Shown here: piece by piece, positions 10,400 to 23,261 of the stretch
Layout of the letters: each line of letters starts with the position of its first letter
Position numbering within the stretch: position 1 is the stretch's first letter
Assembly (NCBI RefSeq): GCF_949987535.1
Contig: NC_080068.1
Location: forward strand, 83,105,254-83,169,253
From: Balaenoptera acutorostrata
Taxonomy: Eukaryota; Chordata; Mammalia; Artiodactyla; Balaenopteridae
Reading direction: 5' to 3'
DNA: 64,000 nt
Translations under genes and position numbers: made by a program
The notes under the pieces: generated by a model
What the model saw: only the letters and a program-made list of their open reading frames with translations
What the model was told of the DNA's origin: nothing
Databases searched by the model: none

Positions 10400-13207
10400 A
10401 GTCCACACATAAGCAATATCATACAATATTTGTTTTTCTCTGCCTGACTTACTTCACTCAGTATGACAATCTCTAGGTCCATCCATGTTGCTGCAAATGG
10501 CATTATTTCTTCTTTTTTTTTATGGCTAATATTCCATTGTATATATGTACCACATCTTCTTTACCCATTCCTACGTTGATGGACATATGTTGCTCCCATG
10601 TCCTGGCTATTGTAAATAGTGCTGTGGTGAACATTGGGGTGTATGTATCTTTTTGAATTATGGTTTTCTCCAGATATATGCCCAGGAGTAGGATTGCTGG
10701 ATCATATGGTAGCTCTATTTTTACTTTTTTAAGGAACCTCCATACTGTTCTCCATTGTGGCTGTACCAGTTTACATTCCCACCAACAGTGTAGGAGGGTA
10801 CCCTTTTCTCCACAGCCTCTCCAGCATTTATTGTTTGTAGATTTTTTTGATGATGGCCATTCTGACTGGCATGAGGTGATACCTCATTGTAGTTTTGACT
10901 TGCATTTCTCTAAAAATTAGTGATGTGAAGCATCTTTTCATGTGCTTTTTAACCACCTGTATGTCTTTGGAGAAATGTCTATTTAGATCTTCCACCCATT
11001 TTTTGATTGGGTTGTTTGGTTTTTTTGATATTGAGCTGCATGAGCCGTTTGTATATTTTTGAGACCAATCCCTTGTCGGTTGCTTCATTTGCAAATATTT
11101 TCTCCCATTCTGAGGGTTGAATTTTCATTTTGTTTATGATTTCTTTGGTTGTGCAAAAGGTTTTAAGTTTCATTAGGTCCCATTTATTTTTGTTTTTATT
11201 TTCATTACTCTAGGAGGTGAATCAAAAAAGATCTTCCTGTGATTTATGTCAGAGAATGTTCTACTTTTTCCTCTAAGAGTTTTATAGTATCCGGCCTTAC
11301 ATTTAGATCTTAAATCCATTTTGAGTTTATTTTTGTGTATGGTGTTAGGGAGTGTTCTAATTGCATTCTTTTATGTGTAGCTGTCCAGTGTTCCCAGCAC
11401 CACTTATTGAAGAGACTGTCTTTTCTCCATTGTATATTCTTGCCTCCTTTGCCATAGATTAGGTGACCATAGGTGCATGTGTTTATCTCTGGACTTTCTA
11501 TCCTGTTCCACTGATCTATATTTCTGTTTTTGTGCCAGTACCATACTGTTTTGATGACCATAGCTTTGTGTAGTATAGTCTGAAGTCAAGGAGCTTGATT
11601 CCTCCAGCTCCATTTTTCTTTCTCAAGGTTGCTTTGGCTATTCAGTGTCTTTTGTGTTTCCATACAAATTTTAAGATTTTTTGTTCTAATTCTGTGAAAA
11701 ATGCCATTGGTAATTTGATAGGGATTGCATTGAATCTGTAGATTGCTTTGGGTAGTAAAATCATTTTCACAGTATTGATTCTTTCAATCCAAGAACATGG
11801 TATATCACTCCATCTGTGTCATCTTTTATCACTTTCATCAGTATCTTATAGTTTTCTGAGTAGAGGTCTTTTGCCTCCTTAGGTAAATTTATTCCTAGGT
11901 ATTGTAATCCTTTTTGTTGTGATAGTAAATGGGATTGCTTCCTTAATTTCTCTTTCTGATCTTTCATTGTTAGTGCATAGGAATGCAAGAGATTTCTATG
12001 CATTAATTTTGTATCCTGCAACTTTACCAAATTCATTGATGAGCTCTACTAGTTTTCTGGTAGCATCTTTAGGGTTTTCTATGTATAGTAGCATGTCATC
12101 TGCAAACAGTGGAAGTTTTACTTCTTCTTTCCCAATTTGCATTCCTTTTATTTCCTTTTCTTCTCTGATTGCCATGGCTAGGACTTTCCAAAACTGTTTT
12201 GAATAATAGTGGTGAGAGTGAAAATCCTTTTCTTGTTCCTGATCTTAGAGGAAATGCTTTCAGTTTTTCACCATTGAGAATGATGTTTGCTGTGGGTTTG
12301 TCATATATTGTCTTTATTATGTTGAGACAGGTTCCCTCTATGCCCACTTTCTGGAGAGTTTTTTTCATAAATGGGTGTTGAATTTTGTCAAAAGCTTTTC
12401 CTGCATCTATTGAAATGATCACATGGTTTTTATTCTTCAATTTGTTGATGTGGTGTATTGCACTGTTTGATTTGCAGATATTGAAAAATCCTTGCATCCC
12501 TGGGATAAATCCCACTTGATCATGATATATGATCCTTTTGTTTTGTTGGATTCAGTTTGCTCGTATTTTGTTGAGGATTTTTCTGTCTATGTTCATCAGT
12601 CATATTGGCCTGTAATTTTCTTTTTTTGTGATATCTTCGTCTAGTTTTGGTATCAGGGTGATGATGGCCTTGTAGAATAAGCTTGGGAGTGTTCCTTCCT
12701 ATGCAATTTTTTGGGAGAGCTTCAGAAGGGTAGGTGTTAACTCTTCTCTAAATGTTTGATAGAATTCGCCTGCAAAGCCATCTGGTCCTGCACTTTTGTT
12801 TGTTGGAAGATTTTTAATCACAGTTTCAATTTGAGTACTTTTGATTTTCTGTTCATATTTCTATTTTCCTGGTTCAGTCTTGGGAGATTGTATCTTTGTA
12901 AGAATTTGTCCATTTCTTCCAGGTTGTCCATTTTATTGGCATAGAGTTGCTTGTAGTAGTCTTTTATGATCCTTTGTATTCCTGTGGTGTCCACTGTAAC
13001 GTCTCCTTTTACATTTCTAATTTTATTGATTTGAGTGCTGTCCCTTTTTTTTCTTGATCAGTCTGGTTTATCAATTTTGTTTATCTTCTCGAAGAACCAG
13101 CTTTTAGTTTCATTGATCTCTGGTCTTAATGATTTCTTTCCTTCTACTAACTTTGGATTTTATTTGTTCTTCTTTCTCTAGTTGCTTTAGATGTCAGGTT
13201 AGGTTGT
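10400..13207 (-). pseudogene. L1 ORF2 remnant (reverse transcriptase and C-terminal part), broken
   Basis: ORF2 encodes the L1 endonuclease and reverse transcriptase. This copy starts about 318 codons into ORF2, so it lacks the endonuclease. The minus-strand block at 12515-12096 carries the reverse transcriptase core ([30 protein letters not shown]). The FADD catalytic motif lies at 12106-12095. A block at 12036-11767 continues with the thumb-side segment (KDLYSENYKILMKVI). Blocks at 11613-11310 and 11173-10828 cover the C-terminal region. They lie in different frames separated by stops, so the copy is dead. Confidence 0.88.
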
Positions 13208-13421
13208 GAGGCGTAAGGCATTAGGTGTAAGGAGGCAATCACTGGGGTGTGCATGCTCACTCAGCTGGGATCCTCCTCCAGTGCCTGTGGCAGCAGGAGC
13301 CAGTAGGAGGTGGTGACAGACCGGGTCTTGCTCAGGCATGAGGGGGACAAGGTGGCAACTACTGGGGCACGTGCCGTTGCTCTGGCGGGAGCCCCCCCCT
13401 CCAGTGCCAGCTCTACCATAT
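13208..13421. other. GC-rich segment of unknown origin inside the L1 TSD
   Basis: This 214 bp block is far richer in G and C than its surroundings and does not match the full-length L1 here. It holds two diverged copies of a roughly 60 bp unit, near 13231-13290 and 13349-13410. On the minus strand both begin GGCACTGGAGG and share a CCCCAGT(A/G)(A/G)TTGCC core. It could be a 5'UTR of another L1 lineage joined by internal deletion, an unrelated RNA captured by template switching, or a twin-priming inversion. I do not recognise it. Confidence 0.5.
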
Positions 13422-13434
13422 TTTAAAATGCCAT

Positions 13435-13834
13435 TTCTTGATAGAAAATGGTAGAAGCTTCCAGTCTTGGAATATGAAACTGTCTTCTTCTGGCTATTGC
13501 TTACTGCACTGAGAGACTTTAAACTGCACTATATGGATCTAGTAATGTTTTTGGGAGAGGATCCACTAAAATTGGAAAAGTCCCACAGTAGATTCTTAGG
13601 TAAAATCATACTACCTGGAGGAAGTGGTAGACAATACTTTTTTTTTTTTTTTTTTTTAAGTAAAACTGCTCCTTGATTCCATGTCATTTTTTGGACTCTT
13701 TCTTCATAAGGAAGGGGTCAGATCTTCATTAAAAATTCTCTGGCTAAGGGCTAAATAATAATTCCTATAAAGCACATATTTATGGACCACATAAGCATCT
13801 TATGTTATTCATAATTTAAATTTTAGGATATTCT
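13435..13834. other. Non-coding DNA with a T-run
   Basis: Flanking DNA downstream of the L1 insertion. A T-run lies at 13638-13657. No gene or recognised repeat. Confidence 0.4.
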
Positions 13835-13955
13835 TGCCAACTAGACTATCAAATCCTCAACGATGGAGACCATTCCTTATATATCTTTGTATGCTATCAT
13901 CTAGCACATAGTCTAACACTTAATAGAGACTCAACATGTGTTAATAAAACCCACT
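13835..13955 (+). mobile_element. L2 LINE 3'-end fragment
   Basis: It follows the L2 3'-end pattern: CTAGACTAT, a purine-rich GATGGAGACC segment, CATCTAGCACATAGTCTAACACTTAATAGAG and an ACATGTGTTAATAAA tail. It is strongly diverged, as expected for L2, which stopped moving before the placental radiation. Confidence 0.5.
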
Positions 13956-14339
13956 GATCACAAAGACCACAAGAAATATATTATTAGCCAAACCAGTTAA
14001 ATTTTATTAGCTTTATTAGAATGCACTTCAGGATAACTATGGGGCATATCAAAAAAAAGGTGGTTAGAAAAGGATACTTATAGGATTTGGAGGACTAGAG
14101 TTAGTCACATGATTGTCTTTGAAGGAACTGATATATATTTCTCATGGAGAACAGCAAGGTTTCAATTAATCGACAGTCTAGCTGATTATAGTGCATTGAT
14201 AAAGCCAGGGAGTCAGTGACAGATTATAGAAATGCTCATATGCCTATGATTTGGCCATAGGACTTTCTTTGGCCATGGAGACATTGGTAAATATGATCTA
14301 ACCCTAAGCTTGAAGAGTGTGTGCCTTGGTGCTTACACT

Positions 14340-14610
14340 TTTTGCTTGATAACCCAATTGTTAGGTAAACAAACCACCCATGAAAATCCAGGAGGAAGAG
14401 GGAGGTCATTCTAGATTAGGTTATCCCAGATGAATAGGACTGGTGACTGACTGTACAAAACTGAGTGAACCAAATTGAGAACATGTGAACCACCCAGGTA
14501 AGCCCAGCCCAAATTACTGACTCTCAGAGTTGTAATCTGAACGTGTATGGTTTTAAGCTACTAAGATTTGGTGTGGTTTTGTGTCTCCAAAGCTAACTGA
14601 TAAAGAGAGA
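14340..14610 (+). mobile_element. Possible MaLR-type LTR remnant
   Basis: The 3' portion (GCCCAGCCCAAATTACTGAC, then TTTTAAGCTACTAAG, TTTGGTGTGGTTTTGT and AGCTAACTGATA) resembles the 3' part of ERVL-MaLR LTRs of the MLT1 kind. The 5' portion is not clear. No coding sequence is present. Confidence 0.4.
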
Positions 14611-16474
14611 ATAGAAGATGAGCCAAATCAGGAAGTTTTTCTATTTCCATTCAAGTGTGCAATCATTCATTAACTGTGTTCAGAATTTATGTTAAATGCA
14701 TAAGTTGAGGGCATTTTATTGACAGTTTTCTGCACTGGTTGCCTCAAGGTTTGTTCAATCCTTCTTAACTACCTTGAAAAGACAACCCCTTTTTCAACGG
14801 ATTAAAACATTCAAAAGATACCTTAAACTGAAATAACAGTGAGAACAAGTGAAGTGAAAATCCGCCCCCCTCCAATACTTGTCTTTGCATTAGAAAAATG
14901 GAGCTACTCCACAAGGAGATGATGAACCTGTCCTCCCACCAGAGTATGTGTTATATACCAATACAAATTGCTGGAAAAAAATCAGAACATTTGGGAGATT
15001 CAGAACTCTTAGTCTGGCTTCAAAAATAAGCTTGACCATCTGCCTGCACATTTTATTTTCTTTGGGAAAACTCAAGAGATGTTACTCAAAAGTCTGTATT
15101 GCTTATAAATGAAAAAGAATTTGGAGTAACTCAATGCAAGTATGGCAGCTTAATTACAAACATGAGGTGTGTAACATTTTGGTAAAGCACTGGCTCTATT
15201 GAAGATGTTGTTATAAAGCAGTGTTTTAAGTCCATATTTTGTCATGCCTATAATTTAATGGTGTAGAAGCAAAATTAATGTGTTGGTGTTTCCCTTTGAT
15301 TAATACAGAACATTTTATTCAAAGTGGCTTGCTATTCCTTTTTGTTTCTGCCAAAAAGACCTGGTAGACACTGACAAGCAAATGGAATATTGTATGGGCC
15401 AAATTTCTGACATTCATTTCCCTCAGACAGTAATTTAGTACAAAGGAGAATAATCTGCTGTTCACAATGAAGAAAGAAAAGATTCCACACATTTGAAGAG
15501 AAATCCATTTACTTAGAGGTTATAGTGACTGAACATAATTTTTTCAGGAGGGAACTTTGATGTCTGAAATGTCTAAGAATCATCAGAAGGGAGAGTTAGC
15601 TGCATCTTGTCAATTGTAGGTCTTGGGGTAGTTAAGGACACTGGATAAAGGAGAAAATTCCATCTGTTTGGAATCAGAATCAATTTTGACACAAGCTGTC
15701 AAATAAAAACAACAAAAACAAAAAAGAAGCCAAACTGCCCTAGAGGAATATAACACTGCTAAACCAACTTGATGGAAAACTAGAAAATTATACCTGTATT
15801 TAATTAAATTTGGGCCAGAGGAGACTACCAATTCAGCTCTTTGAAACAAAGTTAGAAATAAATAGACCTACATAGACTTTACCATCAGAGATTATCAAAG
15901 TGTTTTTTGAAGGTGAAGTACAAAGACAAAGTGTAAAAAAGTTGTTGAATATTTTCATAGAGTAATTTTTAAATTCAATCCATTAAAACTTCTTTAACTA
16001 AAAACTAGAGGTTGAACATGACCAGAGGCATTTTTAATTCATAACAGATGTGGTAGCAAAGAACTGGTACAAATTACTGAGGAAAATTGAAAGAAGAAGA
16101 TAGTTTACTTACTAGAAAACTGCATTTTTTAATAGATAAAGAGCAAATCCTTATACAACATTAACAAAGAAAGTAAAGGGAATGTGACTTTATATACAGA
16201 CATTTCTACTGAATATGCACAAAAATATTTTATGTATATATACATAATCTGGTCTGAAGACAAAACTGGTCTTCATTTTCCCTGATGCCATATGAGGTCT
16301 ACTTACATCTTAAAAAATACATGGTTATCAAGATAACAGAATTGGGACTTCGGAAGAATCCAAAATGTTTTAATTTTATGAAGAAAAAATAAAGTTCTAT
16401 TTATTACACTTATTCTTTTACATTCATCAGACTATATAAAGGAGAGTAGCTTAAACATGTACTCATGGGTAAGA
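14611..16474. other. Non-coding AT-rich DNA
   Basis: No gene or recognisable repeat. Short open frames on the minus strand at 14890-15075 and 15610-15849 have no recognisable domains. Confidence 0.4.
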
Positions 16475-16625
16475 GTGCCTGGATTCAAATTTTTACTCTG
16501 CCAATTTAGCCATATTTTTAAACTCTCTTAATATTAATTGAGTCAAATAATTTACTTTATCTCATAGATTGGTTGAAAGAATTAAATATGATGATATATC
16601 AAAAACGTTTAGCAGAGTGCCTATT
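16475..16625 (+). mobile_element. MIR SINE fragment
   Basis: It matches the MIR core in order: a CCTGGATTCAAAT segment, ACTCTGCCA, then the TTTATCTCATAGATTGG and GAAAGAATTAAATATGATGAT parts, ending AGCAGAGTGCC. It is diverged, as expected of an ancient tRNA-derived SINE. Confidence 0.6.
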
Positions 16626-16854
16626 TAAAACATTTAAAAAGCACAAAAATATGGTGATAAAGACCATTTATCATTTATTCCAATGAAAAAGTACAAGATC
16701 CCAAAGAACTCTTATCAGTGAGGGACTACTGTAGATTTGATTTAGTTATTTTAGAGTACAGTGGCAAAATACTTTCATACAGTTCATTTAACTTTTCAAA
16801 TTTTCAAATAGCACTGCCATTTATAAAATAGCAATATGGTCCAATAATGAATTC

Positions 16855-17530
16855 ACATATTTATTGTCTCGATTACCAAATATTTATTAAACACCTAATA
16901 TGTGCCAGGAACTCCCTAAGCACTAGCTATACTGCAGTGAACCAAATAGATAAAAACTCCTATTCTCATAGAATATGCATGTTAGTGGTAGAAAATGTAT
17001 AATAAACAAATGAGTGGTAAATATTTATCATATGGTGTGTTAAGTGCTGCAAAGGTAAATAAAGCAGGAATTGGGGAACAAAGATGGCTGGGAAAGTGTT
17101 TGCAGTTTAAAATCAAATAATTAGGGTAAGTTTCAAAAGACAACAAGGACATTTGAGCAAAATATCTGAAGGTGAGGCAGTAAACAGTGAGATGGGGAAA
17201 GTACTTTCCAGATGGAGAAAAGAGCAAGTAGATTGGATGTGATGTAAGAGAAGAAAAGGAATCAAGGTGATTTAAAAGTTTTTGGCCTATGCAACTAGAA
17301 GAATGGAGTTTCCATTTTTTGAGAAGGGGGAGAGTGAGAAAAGAGGAAGTTGTAAGGAGGACATAGAAACATCTAGAGACCACTGATTTTAGGGATTAAT
17401 ATTAGATATTAGTAAATATTTAACATTAATGAGAATATTAGATGACTATTAAACATCAAGTAGAGATATTGAGAAAGTAGTTAACATGAAAGTCATAGCT
17501 CAGGGGAAGTGCTAGGCTAGAGATAAAAGT
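16855..17530 (-). mobile_element. L2 LINE 3' region, antisense
   Basis: It starts with the antisense L2 3' end (AATATTTATTAAACACCTAA, TATGTGCCAGGAACT, then TGCAGTGAACCAAATAGATA). It continues through AATGTATAATAAACAAATGA and GTTAAGTGCTGCAAAGG into upstream L2 sequence (GGCCTATGCAACTAGAAGAA and TCAGGGGAAGTGCTAGGCTAG). Nearly 700 bp is preserved but with many substitutions. Any ORF2 content is destroyed. Confidence 0.6.
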
Positions 17531-17694
17531 TTATGCTAAAAATAGCATAAAAATGCTATTTTTAAAACATTTAAAAAAATGATCCCTGTCCTTAAGTATC
17601 TTATTTTTATCTTGTTTTTTACCTAAATATTTCAAATTCCTTAAGACTTAAGACATGTATTTTCTCTTCTTGGAAGCCAGACCAGTCTGAAATA

Positions 17695-17860
17695 AGTTCT
17701 TTTCCTAAATAGATGTACATCTCTCTATTATTATAACACTTATCACTCTTTATTGTAATTACCTTTTTATTTAGCATCTGCACTCTAGTAGAATGAGAGC
17801 TCCCAAACTGAAGAATTTGTCTTATTTCTCTTTATAGGTCCAGTTCCTAGAGAAGATTCT
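17695..17860 (+). mobile_element. L2 LINE 3'-end fragment, opposite orientation to its neighbour
   Basis: It shows the sense L2 3' pattern: TAACACTTATCACT, a T-rich stretch, CACTCTAGTAGAATGAGAGCTC, then AGGTCCAGTTCC. It lies about 165 bp from the antisense L2 before it. Confidence 0.5.
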
Positions 17861-18289
17861 CAATTCAAGACTGAATAGTGTTATATAACCAGGGAATATT
17901 TTCATGTGATTTAATCAAACAGTTTATTGTAAAGAAAATTATACAGAACTGGAGAAAAAGGGCTGGACTTTGTATATACAAACGTAAGGAGTTTGCATCC
18001 TTCCCTGAAAAGTATGAAATTCTAAAGAATTTTGAGCAAGTGATTTGCAATTTACAAAACAATTCTCTTATGACTTGATGGAAAATGGACTGGAGTGAAT
18101 ACAATGGTGGTTATGTACTTTGGGAAATGGCTGAAGTTGCCTAAATTAGGGTGTGGATACTGTTGCATCAAGTGTAAAAGTCTATATTGCAGCAGAGAAA
18201 GAGGATCTGGGGATTAATATGGGTGGCAGTTGAGGCATTTACTTTGGGAGACTGTAGAATGAGAACAATTGATAAAGGACTGCTTTTTA

Positions 18290-18620
18290 TGGAAGTACTA
18301 ATAAGTTGTGGAAGCAAAAGTAAAATAAGGGATATAATGAAAAAGAGAAACAAGAGAGAGAAGAGAATGACCAGAAGAAAGTTGTACCATAACGAAGACA
18401 GAGTTTCAAGGAGAAAGAAATGGATTAATATGAAAAATTTCAGAGAGGGAGCAATTACATAAAGAGCAAAATTATCTACTGAATTTGACAATAAGTTCAT
18501 CACTGGAAATTTTAGAAAAAAAATATTTCAGTATTACTAGGAGTAATTAGGAGTGAATGGGAAGATTAAGAAAAAAAATTTGAATACGATACACCATTAC
18601 AAAGCTTAGAGGTGAAGGAA
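18290..18620 (-). mobile_element. Possible further L2 antisense fragment
   Basis: The purine-rich run with GAGTTTCAAGGAGAAAG and CTGAATTTGACAATAAG resembles the upstream part of antisense L2. It may be a continuation of the 16855-17530 copy. The match is weak, and the segment could be ordinary purine-rich DNA. Confidence 0.33.
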
Positions 18621-21600
18621 AAGATATGACATTAGCTGAGGGCAAAAGGGCTTAATCAAGGTTTCCAGGTTTTGTTCGCCTAATGATAGGAGCAATACGA
18701 GCATTTTTATTTTCCAAAGGGAAAGATCGCTCAGAATCGTTTGCCATTGCTTTGGATACTCTCTCTGTTACAGTTAATGATAAAAATAAAAATGTTCACA
18801 AGCTCTGGGCTTCCTCTGGCAAATGAGTGTCTCATTTTTGCCTTTACTGTAGATTGAGCAAATTTCAAAATTTGGTGTTTCTAAAATAATTGTCTTTGTG
18901 TCTCTGTATATCTGGAATGAGGGTTGTTTGTATTAATGGGACATCTGCTTTGCAGTTAATTCTATGCATCTCTTTTCATGACTCCCTAGATGAAACCTGC
19001 ACTTTTTTAATACTCTCAGGCTATTATTAATTCAACAAAGCACTTCTTGAAACTTAAAACAAATTTTCTTTGAAATGTCTTAACAAGAATCTGTAACCCA
19101 TAAGTTAGGTCCAAAACAAACTATTTAGAAGAGTATAATCAGTCAGATTAATTAGTCCTTTGTAGCCAAGGGCTATTCCAGAATAGCATCTGTGTAGTTT
19201 TCTGTGTTCAATCCCTGCAGCTACTTTTGAGCACTTCTGGTATAGTAGCTTAAACAAATCTCTTCTCACAAATACTTATGTTAAGGTGTTCTAAGAGTCC
19301 ACAAAAGAAAAAAAAAAAAAAAACCTCTGTTTTCAAACTAAAATATAAAGCTTATATAAATGTAATATCCCAAATAATTATATGAAATAAAGGTCATTCT
19401 AGTAACAAGAAAATAATCTTTTTATTTTATAATTGTATATAATCCATCCATTTTGGCTAAATAAAATATAGAATCAGGTTTGTATTGCATGTGAATCTGT
19501 GTGTGTGTACAATAAATCGTGACATAATTTGCACTAGTTTCTAAGGGGTCAGTACTAGAAACAAGAGTCTGGTTTCTGTAAAAACAACTTAGGACTGTGC
19601 ATCAGACAGTGCTATCTATGTCCTTCAGGGAAGGACTAAAGGTCCGGTGACTCTGCTATATGGCTGAACTGCTGTTTAAATTGTTGCCAATTCTGCCTGA
19701 CTGCTGTTCTCATTCCTCTTATCATTAACCCTTGATCCAGATGTTTTGAAACTCAGGGAAAGTTCAGGAGAGAGAAATTTTTCTTTAAGTGAGAGGTAGA
19801 GAGCATGAAGCAGTCTGTTACCAAGAAAGCCCATCTGGGGAATGCTGGGTTTATAGTCTTGAGATAAAGGTGGCAAGAAGCAACATCTATGGGGTAAGGG
19901 ATTAGTCCAGGAAAGCTAGCCTAGTGTGCTGTGAGATGAAATGTGGTGCCTTGACCATAAAAAAGAGAACAAGACTTCATATCAGACAAGAATAAATTCT
20001 CTAGGAATCCTTGAAAAATGGATGACCTTAGACCAACCCATTTCAGAAAAGTATTCAATCAAGAATTGACCTCTCCCTTGAGCAAACACCAATATGAAAC
20101 TTTGAGGTTAAAAGAAAAATGGAGACACAGATAAATGCAAGTAACAGCCCATCCTAAAACTCTCTAGATAATAGACTTTCCATACCTGGTTACAGCTATA
20201 TCAATTTATTTTCCTGTCTCTTTCAGTTTTAAAATCTACCATATAAGCCAGAAATCAGAACAAAAAAATACAATATAAAAAGAGTAAACAAAACCAAAGC
20301 TAGTGACGAATTACTTTCATTTGTTGTTTATACATATCTTTCCCATCATCTAAAGAAATTAAGATCTGTTGATTATGTGCTCTGTCCTCAGAAAATCATT
20401 TTTATAAATTCAGTTGACATCAATAAAAATACTGATGCTCATATTTGTCATTTCATAAAGAAAAATATATGGCTAAGTTATTATCATCTGTTACAGAGTA
20501 AACTGGAAACTAGTTATAAAGAAACTCATTATATCGTTAAAGAATATTAGTTCACTCATAACCTGGCCATTCTAAGATTTTTGGAAATTTCAAATTTATA
20601 CACAGTAACTGAGACACTTCCAGCCATTTCAATTTTATCTACACCTTCAGAACTTGTTAACAGACCTAGGTCCAAGTCAGAAACTCTTTTTTTAAACACT
20701 CATTTATGTACATGGATAATACTCAGAATATTGAATAATCAATATAAATCTGTGAATCAGCATAAAACCACCATAACCTTTGTTATTGAAATTAAAGTAG
20801 ATTTTTAGAAAGTGTTTAACATGTGACTTAAGCTGTGGCACAAATCAATATATTCTAGAAATTTTCAGTCATCCACTGATTTATAGAAGTTGTGAGGTGA
20901 CCCTTTTGTGTGATACAGCTATCAATATGTCAACACGATGAGGAACTGTATTAATCTCTTCAAAGATTTCTCCATTAAATGACACCATTAGTGACTGAGT
21001 ATGTGGTAGATGCCAAAGGACACTGAAGTCACTGCCTTCTGTCTTAGTCTTCCCACTGCCCTCCGTGCTTTCCCTCTTCTTTCACTAGCCTTTCTCCTCT
21101 ACCATTAGTCAGGATCTTCTAATCTGGACACTGTTTACATGCCTACAGTGAGGGTGAAGAATACTCCACTCACACCAGACGGGGAGGAAGCCACAAGAGA
21201 ACTAGAAGCGTGTGGGCATATACAGAGCTAGTTGCTGGACCCAGGAGTTTGACCTTTTTTAGCCTGACCCCATCCAGGGAATGAGATAGCTGTGTGCCTT
21301 GCACAGACCAATTCAGTAAACAGTTGGTTCCACACACGGAGGCAGTTGTTGGCTGAGGCTCTGTTGTTAAACCAGAGTAAAACAGAGGGGAAAAAAGGGA
21401 AGATACCAAAGAGTTGAAGTAGTGATTATTGACAGACTGAGTCAACATGCAAGGGCTCTCTTCAAAGCTAACTGTTCCAGCTCACAGGAGGGAGTAAGCA
21501 GAGGAAGGGGAGCTGGGGAGCTGGAGGGAGGCTCCTTGGCCTCGCAGGAAGAGGGGGGAAAGAGAGGAAGGTCACCATGCCGCACCATCAAGATATGTTT

Positions 21601-23261
21601 ATGTGTGTACCCTGTTAACATGGATACAATGTACTGTTTCCCTTTGCACAGACTTTATCACAAGGAGTCAAAAGGGCCTCCACTTGCCCTTGCCAACACC
21701 ACAAAAGGACAATTTTCCGATAAGGAAAGAACCTGAAACGTATCTAAGGAATGAAGTCTCCACATGTGTATACCCGATGCAATAAATTTTCAATATCCTT
21801 GGGTCCTTCACAGCCAGGGTCTGAGCCCATAAAATGCTGAGCATTTCTTTGTGCGTTTGTGTGTAAGAGGATACACAATATGCCTTCCTCAGCTCTGTGG
21901 TACAGCCTCCCTCTCCATCCAAGAGCTTTTCAAGCTAGAGACAGTTCTTCACATCTGATATCATTGAAATACCTGTAACACTCTCAGCCCCATACCTCCC
22001 ACCCCACAACACCCATACACTCCAAAATGTGTGCTCCAATTTCCAAACTAGAATTAGAGAACAAGTTCTGGGTGCTAGATGAATCACATGCACTAGAAAT
22101 ATTAAATAACTTAACACATTGCAATTATATACTATTCCCCAGCGATGACACACATTGTAGTTCAATATTTTAATCCTTACTGCACCTGTGATTGAGCAAA
22201 TTGACTCTCATGTAAGCCTCATATTAATTATATTCTGTTTGGCATGTGTTCAGGGCTCCTATTTGTTTCAATCTTAAATTAACACTAAAGTGGTTGTTAA
22301 AACCCACCCCTCTGCTAGTAGTTTACCCCACTGAAGTCATGTACTTTTGTAATTTAAGATGGTGCTATTGAAGATATTTGATAGTTTCTACTTTGCATTT
22401 GCTTTATCAGCAGAGTTTGACTTATGTACACTACTTCTATCCTTGCTAAATTTTGTCTCAAATACTTGAGAACATGTGCCTAAGAGGTGACTAGACTTAA
22501 CTATTCTTTAGAAACATTTTAACTTAATTGATTTTTAAGACCCTCGTCTAGAAGTATATGTTATTTTGTCTAATTGCTATCTTAGACATTCTGTTTCCAG
22601 TTGGAATATATTGACAGATTTTCACAGTTCCTCCATATAAGATTTTTATCATTGTTATCTGTATCATCACTTACCACTGAATGAAAAAGGATTTGAACTC
22701 TCTTGGGATTTGAAAAAGTTAAAATACTAACCATGGTTTATAACTGTATTATGAGATGTGAGAAAAATAAAAAGGCATAGAATTTCAAAATATTAATTCT
22801 AATTCAATAGCTTAAATGAATTTGGTTATTAAGAATAACTAAATACAAATTTATAAATTACATATGTAAAAAGGCCAAATGGAATTACATGTTTGCATGA
22901 AAGATACGTTTTAAATATCAGGCTTTAGAAGTTGCTCATAATTTGAAATTTGATGTTTTCATTACATGAAAACATTAAATAAAATACTATGTGTGCATGT
23001 CTGTGTTCTAAAGTTTAAAGTTAAATTGCTTTAACTCTGTGAGCATAAGTCACATTCTGAGATTTACTGATGGAAAACATGTTGATCCTAGTAAGAAGTT
23101 CTTGTTAAAAAACTCTCTTAATTATGTTAACCAGTGAAAGAGATGAAGCTGGGGAGTTAATCAGTAAAGAGATCTCAAAAGGCCTTTCCAAAGAATGTGA
23201 AATTTTATTTTATCCTGAGGAAAATGTGGGGTCATTAATGGCTTTTAGCTCTCACATCATT
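18621..23261. other. Non-coding DNA, no recognised repeat or gene
   Basis: About 4.6 kb without a repeat family I can name. Open frames up to 104 codons (21422-21736) have no family resemblance and overlap frames on the other strand. An A-run lies at about 19309-19323. Unique conserved regulatory elements could be present but cannot be seen from one sequence. Confidence 0.4.

Larger units (their letters stand above)
10012..13421 (-). mobile_element. 5'-truncated L1 LINE plus GC-rich 5' cap, antisense, with probable TSD
   Basis: From low to high coordinate: T-rich tail remnant (10012-10080), L1 3'UTR beginning GGAGTATAGTTGATTTACAA, then antisense ORF2 to 13207. At 13208 the L1 match stops, and 214 bp of unrelated GC-rich DNA follow to 13421. 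TCTACTATGTTTT at 9999-10011 pairs with TCTACCATATTTT at 13422-13434 (11 of 13 identical). The right copy is followed by AAAA, giving the TTTT/AA junction expected of L1 endonuclease. The duplication encloses the GC-rich segment, so it probably arrived in the same event. Confidence 0.85.

Noticed and set aside
4373..13207. The two antisense L1 pieces as one element interrupted by 2.8 kb
   Set aside because: The 5' half lies at lower coordinates, the wrong order for an antisense L1, and about 520 bp of ORF2 between them is missing.
13200..13212. Splice junction in L1 RNA as the cause of the GC-rich cap
   Set aside because: No AG acceptor is seen at the boundary in the L1 sequence.
21422..21736. 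104-codon open frame with Gly- and Glu-rich start
   Set aside because: It has no recognisable domain and no splice or promoter context, and minus-strand frames overlap it at both ends.
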